Shown here one piece after another: positions 33,017-40,893 of a stretch of DNA of 64,000 nucleotides. This stretch comes from Hymenobacter latericoloratus (lineage in GTDB: Bacteria; Bacteroidota; Bacteroidia; Cytophagales; Hymenobacteraceae): assembly GCF_014199535.1 (NCBI RefSeq), contig NZ_JACHNV010000005.1:1-64000 (forward strand), given 5' to 3'. The notes below the pieces were generated by a model. That model worked only from the letters and a program-made list of their open reading frames with translations, was not told the DNA's origin and ran no database searches. How positions within the stretch are numbered: the stretch's first letter is position 1; each line of letters opens with the position of its first letter. The position numbers and the translations under genes are program-made.

Positions 33017-34369
33017 ATGAAACAAACGAAACGGGCGCTCCGCTTGCTGCTTGGGCTGTTTATGCTTGCCCCGGCCTGGCTGCAGGCGCAGCCCACCTCC
33101 CCTCCGCCCCCGCCCAGCGCCCTCACGCTGGAGCAGTGCCTGCAATACGCCCTGCAAAACCAGCCGGTGCTCCGGCAGGCCCGCCTCGATGAGGAAACCA
33201 ACGAGGCCACCATTCGCATTGGGCTGGCCGGCTGGCTGCCCCAGGTGGGCCTCAACGCCACGGGGCAGCACTACTTCCAGTTGCCTTACACGGTGTTTCC
33301 CAACGCGGAAGGCGTGAACGTGCCTCGCCAGATTGGCCTGAGAAACACCTCTACCGTGGGGCTGGCCGCCACCCAGGCCCTCTACAACAACGATGTGCGC
33401 CTGGCCCTGCGCACAGCCCGCCCCTCCAGGCAGTTCTATCAGCAGAACACGGTAGGCGTGCGCATTGATGTGGTAACCGACGTGAGCAAGGCCTTTTACG
33501 ACGTGCTGCTTTCCCAGCGCCAGCTGGACGTGCTGGGCGAAGACATCGTGCGCCTGCAGCGCAGCCTCAAGGATGCCCGCGCCCGCTACGAAGCCGGCAT
33601 TGTGGATAAAACCGATTACAAGCAGGCTGAGATTCTGCTCAATAACTCCGTGGCGGCGCGCAAGCAGGCCCAGGAGGCCATCAAGGCGAAATCGGCGTAC
33701 CTGCGGGAGCTGATGGGCCTGAGCGGGCAGCAGCCCCTGACCCTGCAGTACGATACCCTGCGGCTGATGCAGGATGCGGCCGTGGACACGGCCGTGGCCC
33801 TGGACCCCGCCAACCGCATTGAGCTGCAGCAGCTGCAAACCCAGAAAGCCCTGCAGGCCGCCCAGATCAGCTACTACCGCTGGGGGTTCCTGCCGTCCTT
33901 GTCGGCGTTTGGTAACTACAACGCGGCTTTTCTGAGCAACGAAATCAGCACGCTCTACAACCAGCGCCTACCCAACTCCTACGCGGGGCTGCAGCTGAGC
34001 CTGCCCATTTTTCAGGGCCTGCGCCGCCTCCAGAACCTGCGCCGCGAACGGCTCACCGACCAGCGCCTCGACCAGGATATTCTGGCTACCCGCAACCGCA
34101 TCAATACCGAGTTTGAGCAGGCCCTGGCCAGCTACAAAGGCTACTACGCCGACTACCTCATCGGGCAGCGCAACCTGGCTTTGTCCAAGGAAGTGTACTC
34201 CGTGGTGGACCTGCAGTACCGGGAGGGCATCAAAACCTACCTCGACGTGATTGTGGCTCAGACTACGCTGCGCACGGCCCAGCTCAACTACTACAGCGCC
34301 CTGTTTCAGGTGCTCAGCAGCAAAGTGGATTTGCTGCGCGCCCAAGGCAATCTGCCAACCGGGTTTTAG
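33017..34369 (+). CDS. TolC family outer membrane efflux protein
   Basis: The 450-residue product is a TolC-like outer-membrane channel. A signal peptide (MKQTKRALRLLLGLFMLAPAWLQA) is followed by LTLEQCLQYALQNQPVLRQARLDEE, the typical first helix, and two repeats of coiled-coil helices with beta strands (LPQVGLNATGQHYF, LPSLSAFGNYNAAF). The ATG at 33,017 gives the signal peptide. It is the first gene of a three-gene RND efflux operon; the substrate is not evident. Confidence 0.92.
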   Translation: MKQTKRALRLLLGLFMLAPAWLQAQPTSPPPPPSALTLEQCLQYALQNQPVLRQARLDEETNEATIRIGLAGWLPQVGLNATGQHYFQLPYTVFPNAEGVNVPRQIGLRNTSTVGLAATQALYNNDVRLALRTARPSRQFYQQNTVGVRIDVVTDVSKAFYDVLLSQRQLDVLGEDIVRLQRSLKDARARYEAGIVDKTDYKQAEILLNNSVAARKQAQEAIKAKSAYLRELMGLSGQQPLTLQYDTLRLMQDAAVDTAVALDPANRIELQQLQTQKALQAAQISYYRWGFLPSLSAFGNYNAAFLSNEISTLYNQRLPNSYAGLQLSLPIFQGLRRLQNLRRERLTDQRLDQDILATRNRINTEFEQALASYKGYYADYLIGQRNLALSKEVYSVVDLQYREGIKTYLDVIVAQTTLRTAQLNYYSALFQVLSSKVDLLRAQGNLPTGF

Positions 34370-34591
34370 GGCATGAGGGGGTGGGGGTGCGAGGTGTAAG
34401 GGTAGGAGGGTAGGAGGGTAGGAGGGCTTGAGGGTATAGCTTCTGATGACAAAGCCCTCCTACCCTCCTACCCTCCTACCCTCCTACCCTCACACCTCGC
34501 ACCCCCACACCTTCACACCTTCACGCCCTCCTACCCTGACACCCCCTACCCCCAAGCAACGCATCCTTTCCGCCGCTCCTGCTTACCCCAT
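34370..34591. repeat. GGGTAGGA / TCCTACCC inverted array
   Basis: A left arm at 34,381-34,428 (GTGGGGGTGCGAGGTGTAA, then three GGGTAGGA units) is mirrored by a right arm at 34,453-34,508 (four TCCTACCC units, then CACACCTCGCACCCCCAC). Each strand has four or more GGG tracts in a row, so each could form a G-quadruplex besides the hairpin. The arms differ by one unit, a sign of slippage. It lies between the TolC and adaptor genes. Confidence 0.8.
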
Positions 34592-35752
34592 ATGAAAAAC
34601 ACAGTTCTTGCCTTGTCTTACGCTGCGGGCCTGCTGGCTTTGGCCGGCTGCGGCAACAAAGAGGCCGAAAAGCCCGCCGGTCCGCCGCCGGCCACGCCCG
34701 TGACCCTGGTAGCCGCCCGCGAAACCGATGCGGTGTACTACGATGAGTACCCGGCCACGGTAGTCGCCATCAACAACGTGGAGCTGCGCAGCCAGGTAGC
34801 GGGCTTTATCACGGGCATCTTCTTTAAGGAAGGCGACGTGGTGCAGAAAGGCAAAACCCTCTACGAAATAGACCGCCGCAAGTACCAGGCCGCCTACCAG
34901 CAGGCCCAGGCTGCCCTGCGCAGCACCCAGGCCACGGCCCAGAACGCCCGCGTAAACCTGAACCGCTACGAGCGGCTGCTGGAGCAGGATGCCGTGGCCC
35001 GCCAACTAGTGGACAACGCCCGCACGGCCTACGCCACGGCCCAGGCGCAGATTGCCGAGGCCCAGGCTGGCGTATCGGCCGCCCGCACCGACCTCGACTA
35101 CTCCCTGATCAAGGCGCCCTTCACGGGCCGCATTGGTATTTCGCAGGTGCGGCTGGGCTCCCAGGTCAGCCCGGGCTCTACCTTGCTCAACACCATTGGC
35201 GGCGAGGACCCGATGGGGGTTGATTTCGTGGTGACGGAATCGGACCTCACGCGCTTCAACGACCTGCAGCGCCAGGGCGGCGGGGCTTCCGACTCCACCT
35301 TCCGGCTGGTGCTGCCCGATGGCACCCGCTATGAGCAGCCGGGCAAAATTCTGGCCATCGACCGGGGCGTAAACCAACAGACCGGTACCGTCCGGATTCG
35401 GGTGCAGTTCAGCAACCCCCAGCGCCAACTCAAGGATGGCATGAGCACGGTGCTGCGCGTGCTCAACCGGCAGTCGGGCCGCCGCATCGTCATTCCTTAC
35501 AAAGCAGTGGTAGAGCAGATGGGCGAAAACTTCGTGTTCGTGGCCGGCGACAGCAGCAAAGCCTACCAGCGCAAAGTGCAGCTGGGCCCGCGCCTACGCG
35601 ACCAGATCGTCGTTATGGAAGGCATCAAGTCCGGCGACCAGGTAGTAACCGAAGGCCTGCAGCGCCTGCGCGACGGCGGCCAGATTCAAACCGGCCCGCC
35701 CGCCCAGGCCCAGGGCGGCGCAGGAGCCCCGGCCGCGGGTGGCGCCAAGTGA
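34592..35752 (+). CDS. RND periplasmic adaptor (membrane fusion protein)
   Basis: This 386-residue lipoprotein (lipobox LAGC, Cys21) has the HlyD/AcrA-like layout: VELRSQVAGFITGIFFKEGDVVQKGKTLYEID (lipoyl half), a coiled-coil hairpin rich in Gln/Ala (YQQAQAALRSTQATAQNAR), the second lipoyl half (DYSLIKAPFTGRIG), beta-barrel and membrane-proximal domains, and a Gly/Ala-rich tail. It joins the TolC channel and the RND pump encoded on either side. Confidence 0.93.
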   Translation: MKNTVLALSYAAGLLALAGCGNKEAEKPAGPPPATPVTLVAARETDAVYYDEYPATVVAINNVELRSQVAGFITGIFFKEGDVVQKGKTLYEIDRRKYQAAYQQAQAALRSTQATAQNARVNLNRYERLLEQDAVARQLVDNARTAYATAQAQIAEAQAGVSAARTDLDYSLIKAPFTGRIGISQVRLGSQVSPGSTLLNTIGGEDPMGVDFVVTESDLTRFNDLQRQGGGASDSTFRLVLPDGTRYEQPGKILAIDRGVNQQTGTVRIRVQFSNPQRQLKDGMSTVLRVLNRQSGRRIVIPYKAVVEQMGENFVFVAGDSSKAYQRKVQLGPRLRDQIVVMEGIKSGDQVVTEGLQRLRDGGQIQTGPPAQAQGGAGAPAAGGAK

Positions 35753-35764
35753 CCTAAAATGTAG

Positions 35765-35906
35765 AGCTATGCTAGCTGCTCTCCTCGGAAAAGGAGGGAT
35801 TGGGGGTGGTTGACCGAAGCGCCTACACAATAACTAGCTCTAGTTTTTGAATCTGAAAATCAACCACCCCAGCCCCTCCTTTCCGAGGAGGGCAGCTAGC
35901 ACAGCT
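35765..35906. repeat. Palindromic element between adaptor and pump genes
   Basis: The arms at 35,765-35,813 and 35,860-35,906 are inverted copies of about 47 bases with a few mismatches and one length difference. The outer part is AGCTnTGCTAGCTGC, then a CCTCCTCGGAAAGGAGG-type core and a GGGGTGGTTGA inner end. It differs in sequence from the other palindromes here and probably is a separate dispersed family. Confidence 0.8.
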
Positions 35907-35938
35907 TTTCTCCCAGCAGCGCATCTATTCCTTCTGAT

Positions 35939-38900
35939 ATGATTGCAGAAACCTTTATCCGGCGCCCCGTCACGGCCATTGTCACCTCCCTGGTGATTGT
36001 GCTGGTGGGGGTGCTGGCCATCCTGAATCTGCCCGTGGGGCAGTATCCGGAAATCACGCCGCCCACGGTGTCGGTGAGCGGCACTTACACCGGGGCCGAT
36101 GCCCAAACGGTGGAGCAGACGGTAGCTACGCCCGTGGAAGTGCAGGTGAACGGCACGCCCGGCATGACCTACCTGCAAAGCAACAGCACCAGCAACGGGC
36201 AGATGAGCATGACGGTGAACTTCGAAGTGGGCACCGACATCAACATTGCCGCCTTGGACGTACAGAACCGCGTGGGCATTGCCCAGCCTACCCTGCCCCA
36301 GGAGGTACAGCGCCTGGGCCTGGTGGTGCGCAAGCGCAACCCCAGCATTCTGATGCTGGTGGCCCTGTACGCCCCCAACGGCTCGCACAACAGCACCTTC
36401 CTCGATAACTACGCCAACGTGTTCATCAAGGACGCTTTGCTGCGTACCAAGGGGGTAGGCGACATCGTGTCGCGGGCCGATGACTTCTCCATGCGCGTGT
36501 GGCTGAACCCTGACCGGCTTTCCCAGCTGGGCGTAACGGCCCAGGAAGTAACGGCGGCCATTCAGGAGCAGAACGCCCAGATTGCGGCCGGCTCCATTGG
36601 GGCGCCGCCCTCCCAGCGCGGCCAGACGTTCGAGTACATTGTGTTCGTGAAGGGCCGCCTGACCACCACCGACGAGTTTGGGGATATTGTGGTGAAAACC
36701 CGCCCCGACGATGGCTCGGTGGTGTACCTCAAGGATGTGGCCCGCCTGGAGCTGGGCAAGTTTAATTACGCCAACAACTCCTACGTGGACGGCAAGCGCG
36801 CCGCCTACCTGCTGGTGTACCAGGCCCCGGGCGCCAACGCCCTGGAAACCTACGAAAACGTGCTGGGCACCATGACCCAGCTGAAAAAGCAGTTCCCCGC
36901 CGACCTCGATTACGTGGTGCCGTTCGAGGCTGCTTCCGTGGTGAAAGTGTCGATTGAAGAGGTGCTGCACACGCTGGTAGAAGCCCTGATTCTGGTAATT
37001 GTGGTGGTGTACCTGTTCCTGCAGAGCTGGCGCTCCACCCTGATTCCGGTGCTGGCTATTCCGGTGTCCATCATCGGCACGTTCATCCTGTTTATTCCGC
37101 TGGGCTTCACCATCAATACGCTCACCATGTTCGGCTTCGTGCTGGCCATTGGTATTGTGGTCGATGACGCCATTGTGGTGGTGGAGGCCGTAGAGCACAA
37201 CATGAACGAGCGGGGCATGAGCCCCCTGGACGCCACCCTGGCGGCCATGCGCGAAATTTCGGCGCCGGTTATTGCCATTGCTCTTATTCTGGCGGCGGTG
37301 TTCGTGCCGGTGGGCTTTATTCCGGGCATCACGGGCCGCTTATACCAGCAGTTTGCCATTACCATTGCCATTTCGGTGCTGATTTCGGCCTTTGTGGCTC
37401 TCTCGCTCACGCCGGCCCTGTGCGTGCTGCTGCTCAAGCCCCACAAGCGCGACGAAAACTCCCGGGGCGTTGACCGCCTGTTCTACAAGTTCAACACCTG
37501 GTTTGATAAGGTGACCCGCAAGTACGGCAACGGCGTACAGCGCGGCATCAATCACTCCCGCTTCGTGGTGGTCATTCTGGTGTGCATTGTGGCTGGTACG
37601 GGCCTGCTGTTCGCTAAAAAGCCCGGCGGCTTTATCCCGACCGAGGACGAGGGCCGGGTCATCATTACCTTCAACCTGCCCGAAGCCGCCGCCACGGAAC
37701 GCACGGTAAGCACCCTGAATGCCATTATGAAGGAGCTAAGCCAGATCAAGGGCATCCGGCACTACGCGGGTCTGGGTGGTCTGAACGCGGTAAACTTCTC
37801 TTCCAAATCAAACAGTGGCACGGTGTTCTGCCAGCTCCAGCCCTGGGAAGAGCGCAAGGACAAAGAGCTGCAGCTTCAGGGCCTGATTGCCACCATTCAG
37901 CAGCGCCTAAGCCATCTGAAGGAAGCCAATATCGTTGTGATTTCGCCGCCCGCTATTCCGGGCCTGGGTAACACGGGCGGCTTCTCGTTTATTCTGCAGG
38001 AGCGCGAGGCGGGCGGCGACATCAAGAACTTCGATGCCCAGCTCCAGAACTTCCTGGGGGCCCTGCGCAAGCGCCCCGAAATTGCGGCTCCCTTCTCCTT
38101 CTTCACGGCCAATACGCCCGGCTACCAGCTTACCATTGACCGCGAGAAAGCCAAGAAACTGGGGGTATCCATTGCCGATGTGGGCACGGCCCTGCGCACC
38201 TATCTGGGCTCGGCCTACGTGAACGACTTCACGGTGTACGGCCGCAACTTTCGGGTGGTAACCCAGGCCGACAGCATGTACCGCACCAACATCAGCAACC
38301 TGGGGCAGTACTACGTGCGCAACTCCTCGGGCGGCATGGTGCCCCTGAGTACGCTCACCAGCTACCAGCGCACCGAGTCAGCTCCCCTGATTTCGCACTA
38401 CAACCTGTTCCGCTCCGCCGAAATCAACGGCAACGCGGCCCCCGGCTACTCTTCCGGCGACGCCATTAAGGCCCTGCAGGAAACGGCTGCCCAGAGCCTG
38501 CCCCAGGGCTACGGCTTCGAGTTTTCGGGCCTGACGCGGGAAGAGCTGCTGGCCGGCGGCCAGACGGTGTACATCTTCGCCCTGTCTTTGGCCTTTGTGT
38601 TCCTGTTTCTGGCGGCCTTGTATGAAAGCTGGTCGGTGCCGTTCTCCGTACTGCTGGCCGTGCCGGTGGGGGCCTTCGGGGCTATTCTGGCGCTTACCTT
38701 CCTGCCCAAGCTCACCAACAACGTCTATGCCCAGATCGGGCTGATCACGCTGATCGGTTTGTCGGCCAAAAACGCCATTCTGATTATCGAATTTGCCAAA
38801 GAGCGGGTGGACAAAGGCATGCCCCTGGTAGATGCTACCCTGGAAGCCGTGCGCCTGCGTCTGCGCCCCATTGTGATGACCTCGCTGGCCTTTATCCTGG

Positions 38901-39166
38901 GCGTGCTGCCGCTGGTGTTTGCCTCCGGGGCCGGCGCCCAAAGCCGCCAGACCATCGGCTGGACGGTGCTCGGCGGCATGCTTTCGGCTACGCTGCTGGC
39001 CATCTTTATTGTGCCGGTGCTCTACGTGCTCATCACCCGCTTTGCTTACGGCAAAGAGAAGCTGGCCGAGCTCGAAGCCAACTATAAGCCCGATGAAGAA
39101 CACGGCGGCCCCAAAGAAGAAGGCCCCGGCGAAGGCAACCACTCTCCCGCCCCCAGCCCGGCCTAG
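35939..39166 (+). CDS. RND (HAE1) efflux pump inner membrane transporter
   Basis: This 1075-residue AcrB-like drug/proton antiporter has 12 membrane helices and two large periplasmic loops. Seen motifs include FIRRPVTAIVTSLVIVLVG at the N-terminus, the helix-4 proton-relay FGFVLAIGIVVDDAIVVVEAVEHNM with its DD pair, GFIPTEDEGRV, and the second-half LIGLSAKNAILIIEFAKE. A charged, Pro-rich tail ends the protein. Length matches the family. It is the third gene of the efflux operon and is followed by a strong terminator. Confidence 0.95.
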   Translation: MIAETFIRRPVTAIVTSLVIVLVGVLAILNLPVGQYPEITPPTVSVSGTYTGADAQTVEQTVATPVEVQVNGTPGMTYLQSNSTSNGQMSMTVNFEVGTDINIAALDVQNRVGIAQPTLPQEVQRLGLVVRKRNPSILMLVALYAPNGSHNSTFLDNYANVFIKDALLRTKGVGDIVSRADDFSMRVWLNPDRLSQLGVTAQEVTAAIQEQNAQIAAGSIGAPPSQRGQTFEYIVFVKGRLTTTDEFGDIVVKTRPDDGSVVYLKDVARLELGKFNYANNSYVDGKRAAYLLVYQAPGANALETYENVLGTMTQLKKQFPADLDYVVPFEAASVVKVSIEEVLHTLVEALILVIVVVYLFLQSWRSTLIPVLAIPVSIIGTFILFIPLGFTINTLTMFGFVLAIGIVVDDAIVVVEAVEHNMNERGMSPLDATLAAMREISAPVIAIALILAAVFVPVGFIPGITGRLYQQFAITIAISVLISAFVALSLTPALCVLLLKPHKRDENSRGVDRLFYKFNTWFDKVTRKYGNGVQRGINHSRFVVVILVCIVAGTGLLFAKKPGGFIPTEDEGRVIITFNLPEAAATERTVSTLNAIMKELSQIKGIRHYAGLGGLNAVNFSSKSNSGTVFCQLQPWEERKDKELQLQGLIATIQQRLSHLKEANIVVISPPAIPGLGNTGGFSFILQEREAGGDIKNFDAQLQNFLGALRKRPEIAAPFSFFTANTPGYQLTIDREKAKKLGVSIADVGTALRTYLGSAYVNDFTVYGRNFRVVTQADSMYRTNISNLGQYYVRNSSGGMVPLSTLTSYQRTESAPLISHYNLFRSAEINGNAAPGYSSGDAIKALQETAAQSLPQGYGFEFSGLTREELLAGGQTVYIFALSLAFVFLFLAALYESWSVPFSVLLAVPVGAFGAILALTFLPKLTNNVYAQIGLITLIGLSAKNAILIIEFAKERVDKGMPLVDATLEAVRLRLRPIVMTSLAFILGVLPLVFASGAGAQSRQTIGWTVLGGMLSATLLAIFIVPVLYVLITRFAYGKEKLAELEANYKPDEEHGGPKEEGPGEGNHSPAPSPA

Positions 39167-39206
39167 GCTACTCTGGCCGCTCCACCCATTTGCCGGAGGC
39201 AACCGG

Positions 39207-39263
39207 AAGCCCCTGTGAAACCGACACTCCTTAATCTGAGCTATCGGTTTCACGGGGGCTTTT
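39207..39263 (+). terminator. Rho-independent terminator
   Basis: A perfect 18-bp stem AAGCCCCTGTGAAACCGA at 39,207-39,224 pairing with 39,244-39,261, followed by T residues, ends the RND operon. Confidence 0.85.
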
Positions 39264-39487
39264 CGTTTGGTAACAACTGGCTTACGGCCGCCAATAGCAT
39301 CTTTAGTTACCTTACCGCCAGCAATATAGCTTGGTAGCTAGGCTCTCCAGGGCATATTGCGCAGATCCATTACACTACTAAATTCAATAGCATAAGCAGG
39401 CTAATATTAACCTAATTTTATACTAAAATTATTAGCATAACTAATGCGGATTACCGAACTTGAGGCTACCAACTTACCCCGCTTCGT
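39264..39487 (+). promoter_or_regulatory. AT-rich upstream region of the SWIM gene with a palindrome
   Basis: The 39,290-39,440 segment is much more AT-rich than its surroundings. A perfect inverted repeat TAATTTTA-TAC-TAAAATTA lies at 39,413-39,431, about 57 bases before the SWIM-protein ATG, and could be an operator or part of a promoter. Confidence 0.45.
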
Positions 39488-40828
39488 ATGTCTGATTTCG
39501 CTTATGCTTATGCCCGTCCTTCTGCGCTGGAAGCCCGTCCGGAAGGCAATGCCTTGCTTTTGTCTGCCTTCGCCGAGGATGCCGCTGAATCCGGTACTTC
39601 CTGCTTTTTCTGGGGGCGGCTACGTAACTCCTGGCTAGCCGCCCGCGGGCTAAGCACGTTAGCTAAAGTGGTGGCCTCGCGGTTCGTGCCGCAGAGCGCC
39701 GCCCTCCGCGACCCCATCGTAACGGCCGGAGCCGGGCTGCTGCGCTTCGAAGCATTTTCCTCGTGCAATGGCGTGTACGCCCGCCTGGACCTGGGGCCGG
39801 AAGCCCTGGACGGGGAGTTTCTGAGCAGCGGCACTACCAACGTCGATTTCAACGAGCCCATGGTGAATGCCCTGGCCCGCATTTCGCGCACCGAGCCGGT
39901 GCTGCTGTCGGTGGGTGAGCAAGAGGTAGTACTGGAGCGGGCCGAGGGCCGCGTGACGGAGCGCAAAGTAGCCCTGCCGGAGCGCTGGATTAAAGGCCTG
40001 ACCGCCGTGCAGGCCTACCTGGCCCTGATGGAAGAAAAGATGCGTCTCACCCGCGTGCAGGCCGTGCAGCTGGTGCAGGGCCTACCCGCCGGCACTGCCA
40101 AAACCGACGTTTTTCTGGTGCTGCGCGGCCCCCGGCCCAGCTTCTCGCCGGTGGCGACGGCGGGGGCGGTGCGGGTGGGCGGCGCCCACCGACTGCGGCT
40201 CCTGGAGGGGCTGCTGCCTTTGTGCGAAGCCCTGCGCGTGTACGCTACTCCTGATGGGCAGGCCTCGGCCTTTGTGCTGGAGCTGGGCGGCGGGCAACAG
40301 TTTGTGCTGGCCTTGTCGGCGGATGTGTGGCGGGGCTTTTCGGGGGAAGGCAACCAGCTGGATGCCCTGATGGAAGAATTGCCCACCGAGTGGATTGCGG
40401 GTGCCAATAACCTGTTTCGGGGCAACGAAACCTTCAACCCTACCCTCTTCGCCCTCGAAAACAACCTCGACCCCAACACCGTGGACAAGCTCTGCGCCAG
40501 CCTTTCGGCCATGGGGCTGCTGGGCTTCGACCTGGCCGAAAATCAGTATTTCTACCGCCGCCTACCCTTCAAAACCCAGCGCATCCTCAGCCTGAACCCG
40601 CGCCTGAAAAACGCGCGGGCCCTGCTGGCCGCCGCCGATGGCCTGCAGCTGGTGGGTGTGGGCGAAGGCGGGCGCACCGAGGCGCGAGTGCGCGGTACGG
40701 GCGTATGGCACACGGTACTGGTAGGTGGGGCGCAACCGCCCCAATGCACCTGCACCTGGTTTAGTGAGCACCAGGGCCAGCGTGGCCCTTGCAAGCATAT
40801 TCTGGCGGCTCAAATGCAATTCGCTTAA
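39488..40828 (+). CDS. SWIM zinc-finger protein
   Basis: This 446-residue protein has a C-terminal SWIM domain: CTCTWFSEHQGQRGPCKHILAAQM carries the C-x-C-x(n)-C-x-H ligands. The upstream region is a mix of beta segments (GAGLLRFEAFSSCNGVYARL, VRVGGAHRLRLLEGLLPLC) with no named domain I recognise. SWIM domains bind nucleic acid or protein. It is 65 bases upstream of a large HEAT-like protein gene with which it is usually found in Bacteroidota, so they likely work together. Confidence 0.75.
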   Translation: MSDFAYAYARPSALEARPEGNALLLSAFAEDAAESGTSCFFWGRLRNSWLAARGLSTLAKVVASRFVPQSAALRDPIVTAGAGLLRFEAFSSCNGVYARLDLGPEALDGEFLSSGTTNVDFNEPMVNALARISRTEPVLLSVGEQEVVLERAEGRVTERKVALPERWIKGLTAVQAYLALMEEKMRLTRVQAVQLVQGLPAGTAKTDVFLVLRGPRPSFSPVATAGAVRVGGAHRLRLLEGLLPLCEALRVYATPDGQASAFVLELGGGQQFVLALSADVWRGFSGEGNQLDALMEELPTEWIAGANNLFRGNETFNPTLFALENNLDPNTVDKLCASLSAMGLLGFDLAENQYFYRRLPFKTQRILSLNPRLKNARALLAAADGLQLVGVGEGGRTEARVRGTGVWHTVLVGGAQPPQCTCTWFSEHQGQRGPCKHILAAQMQFA

Positions 40829-40893
40829 ATTCCCTACCCCCGTTGTCTGCTTAAACGCGGTCCTATCTGCGGCTGCGTAGGCTCTGCTATTCT

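Noticed and set aside
35840-37198. Long minus-strand open frame opposite the RND pump
   Set aside because: The plus-strand protein has all RND motifs; the antisense product is His/Gly/Gln-rich with no domain.
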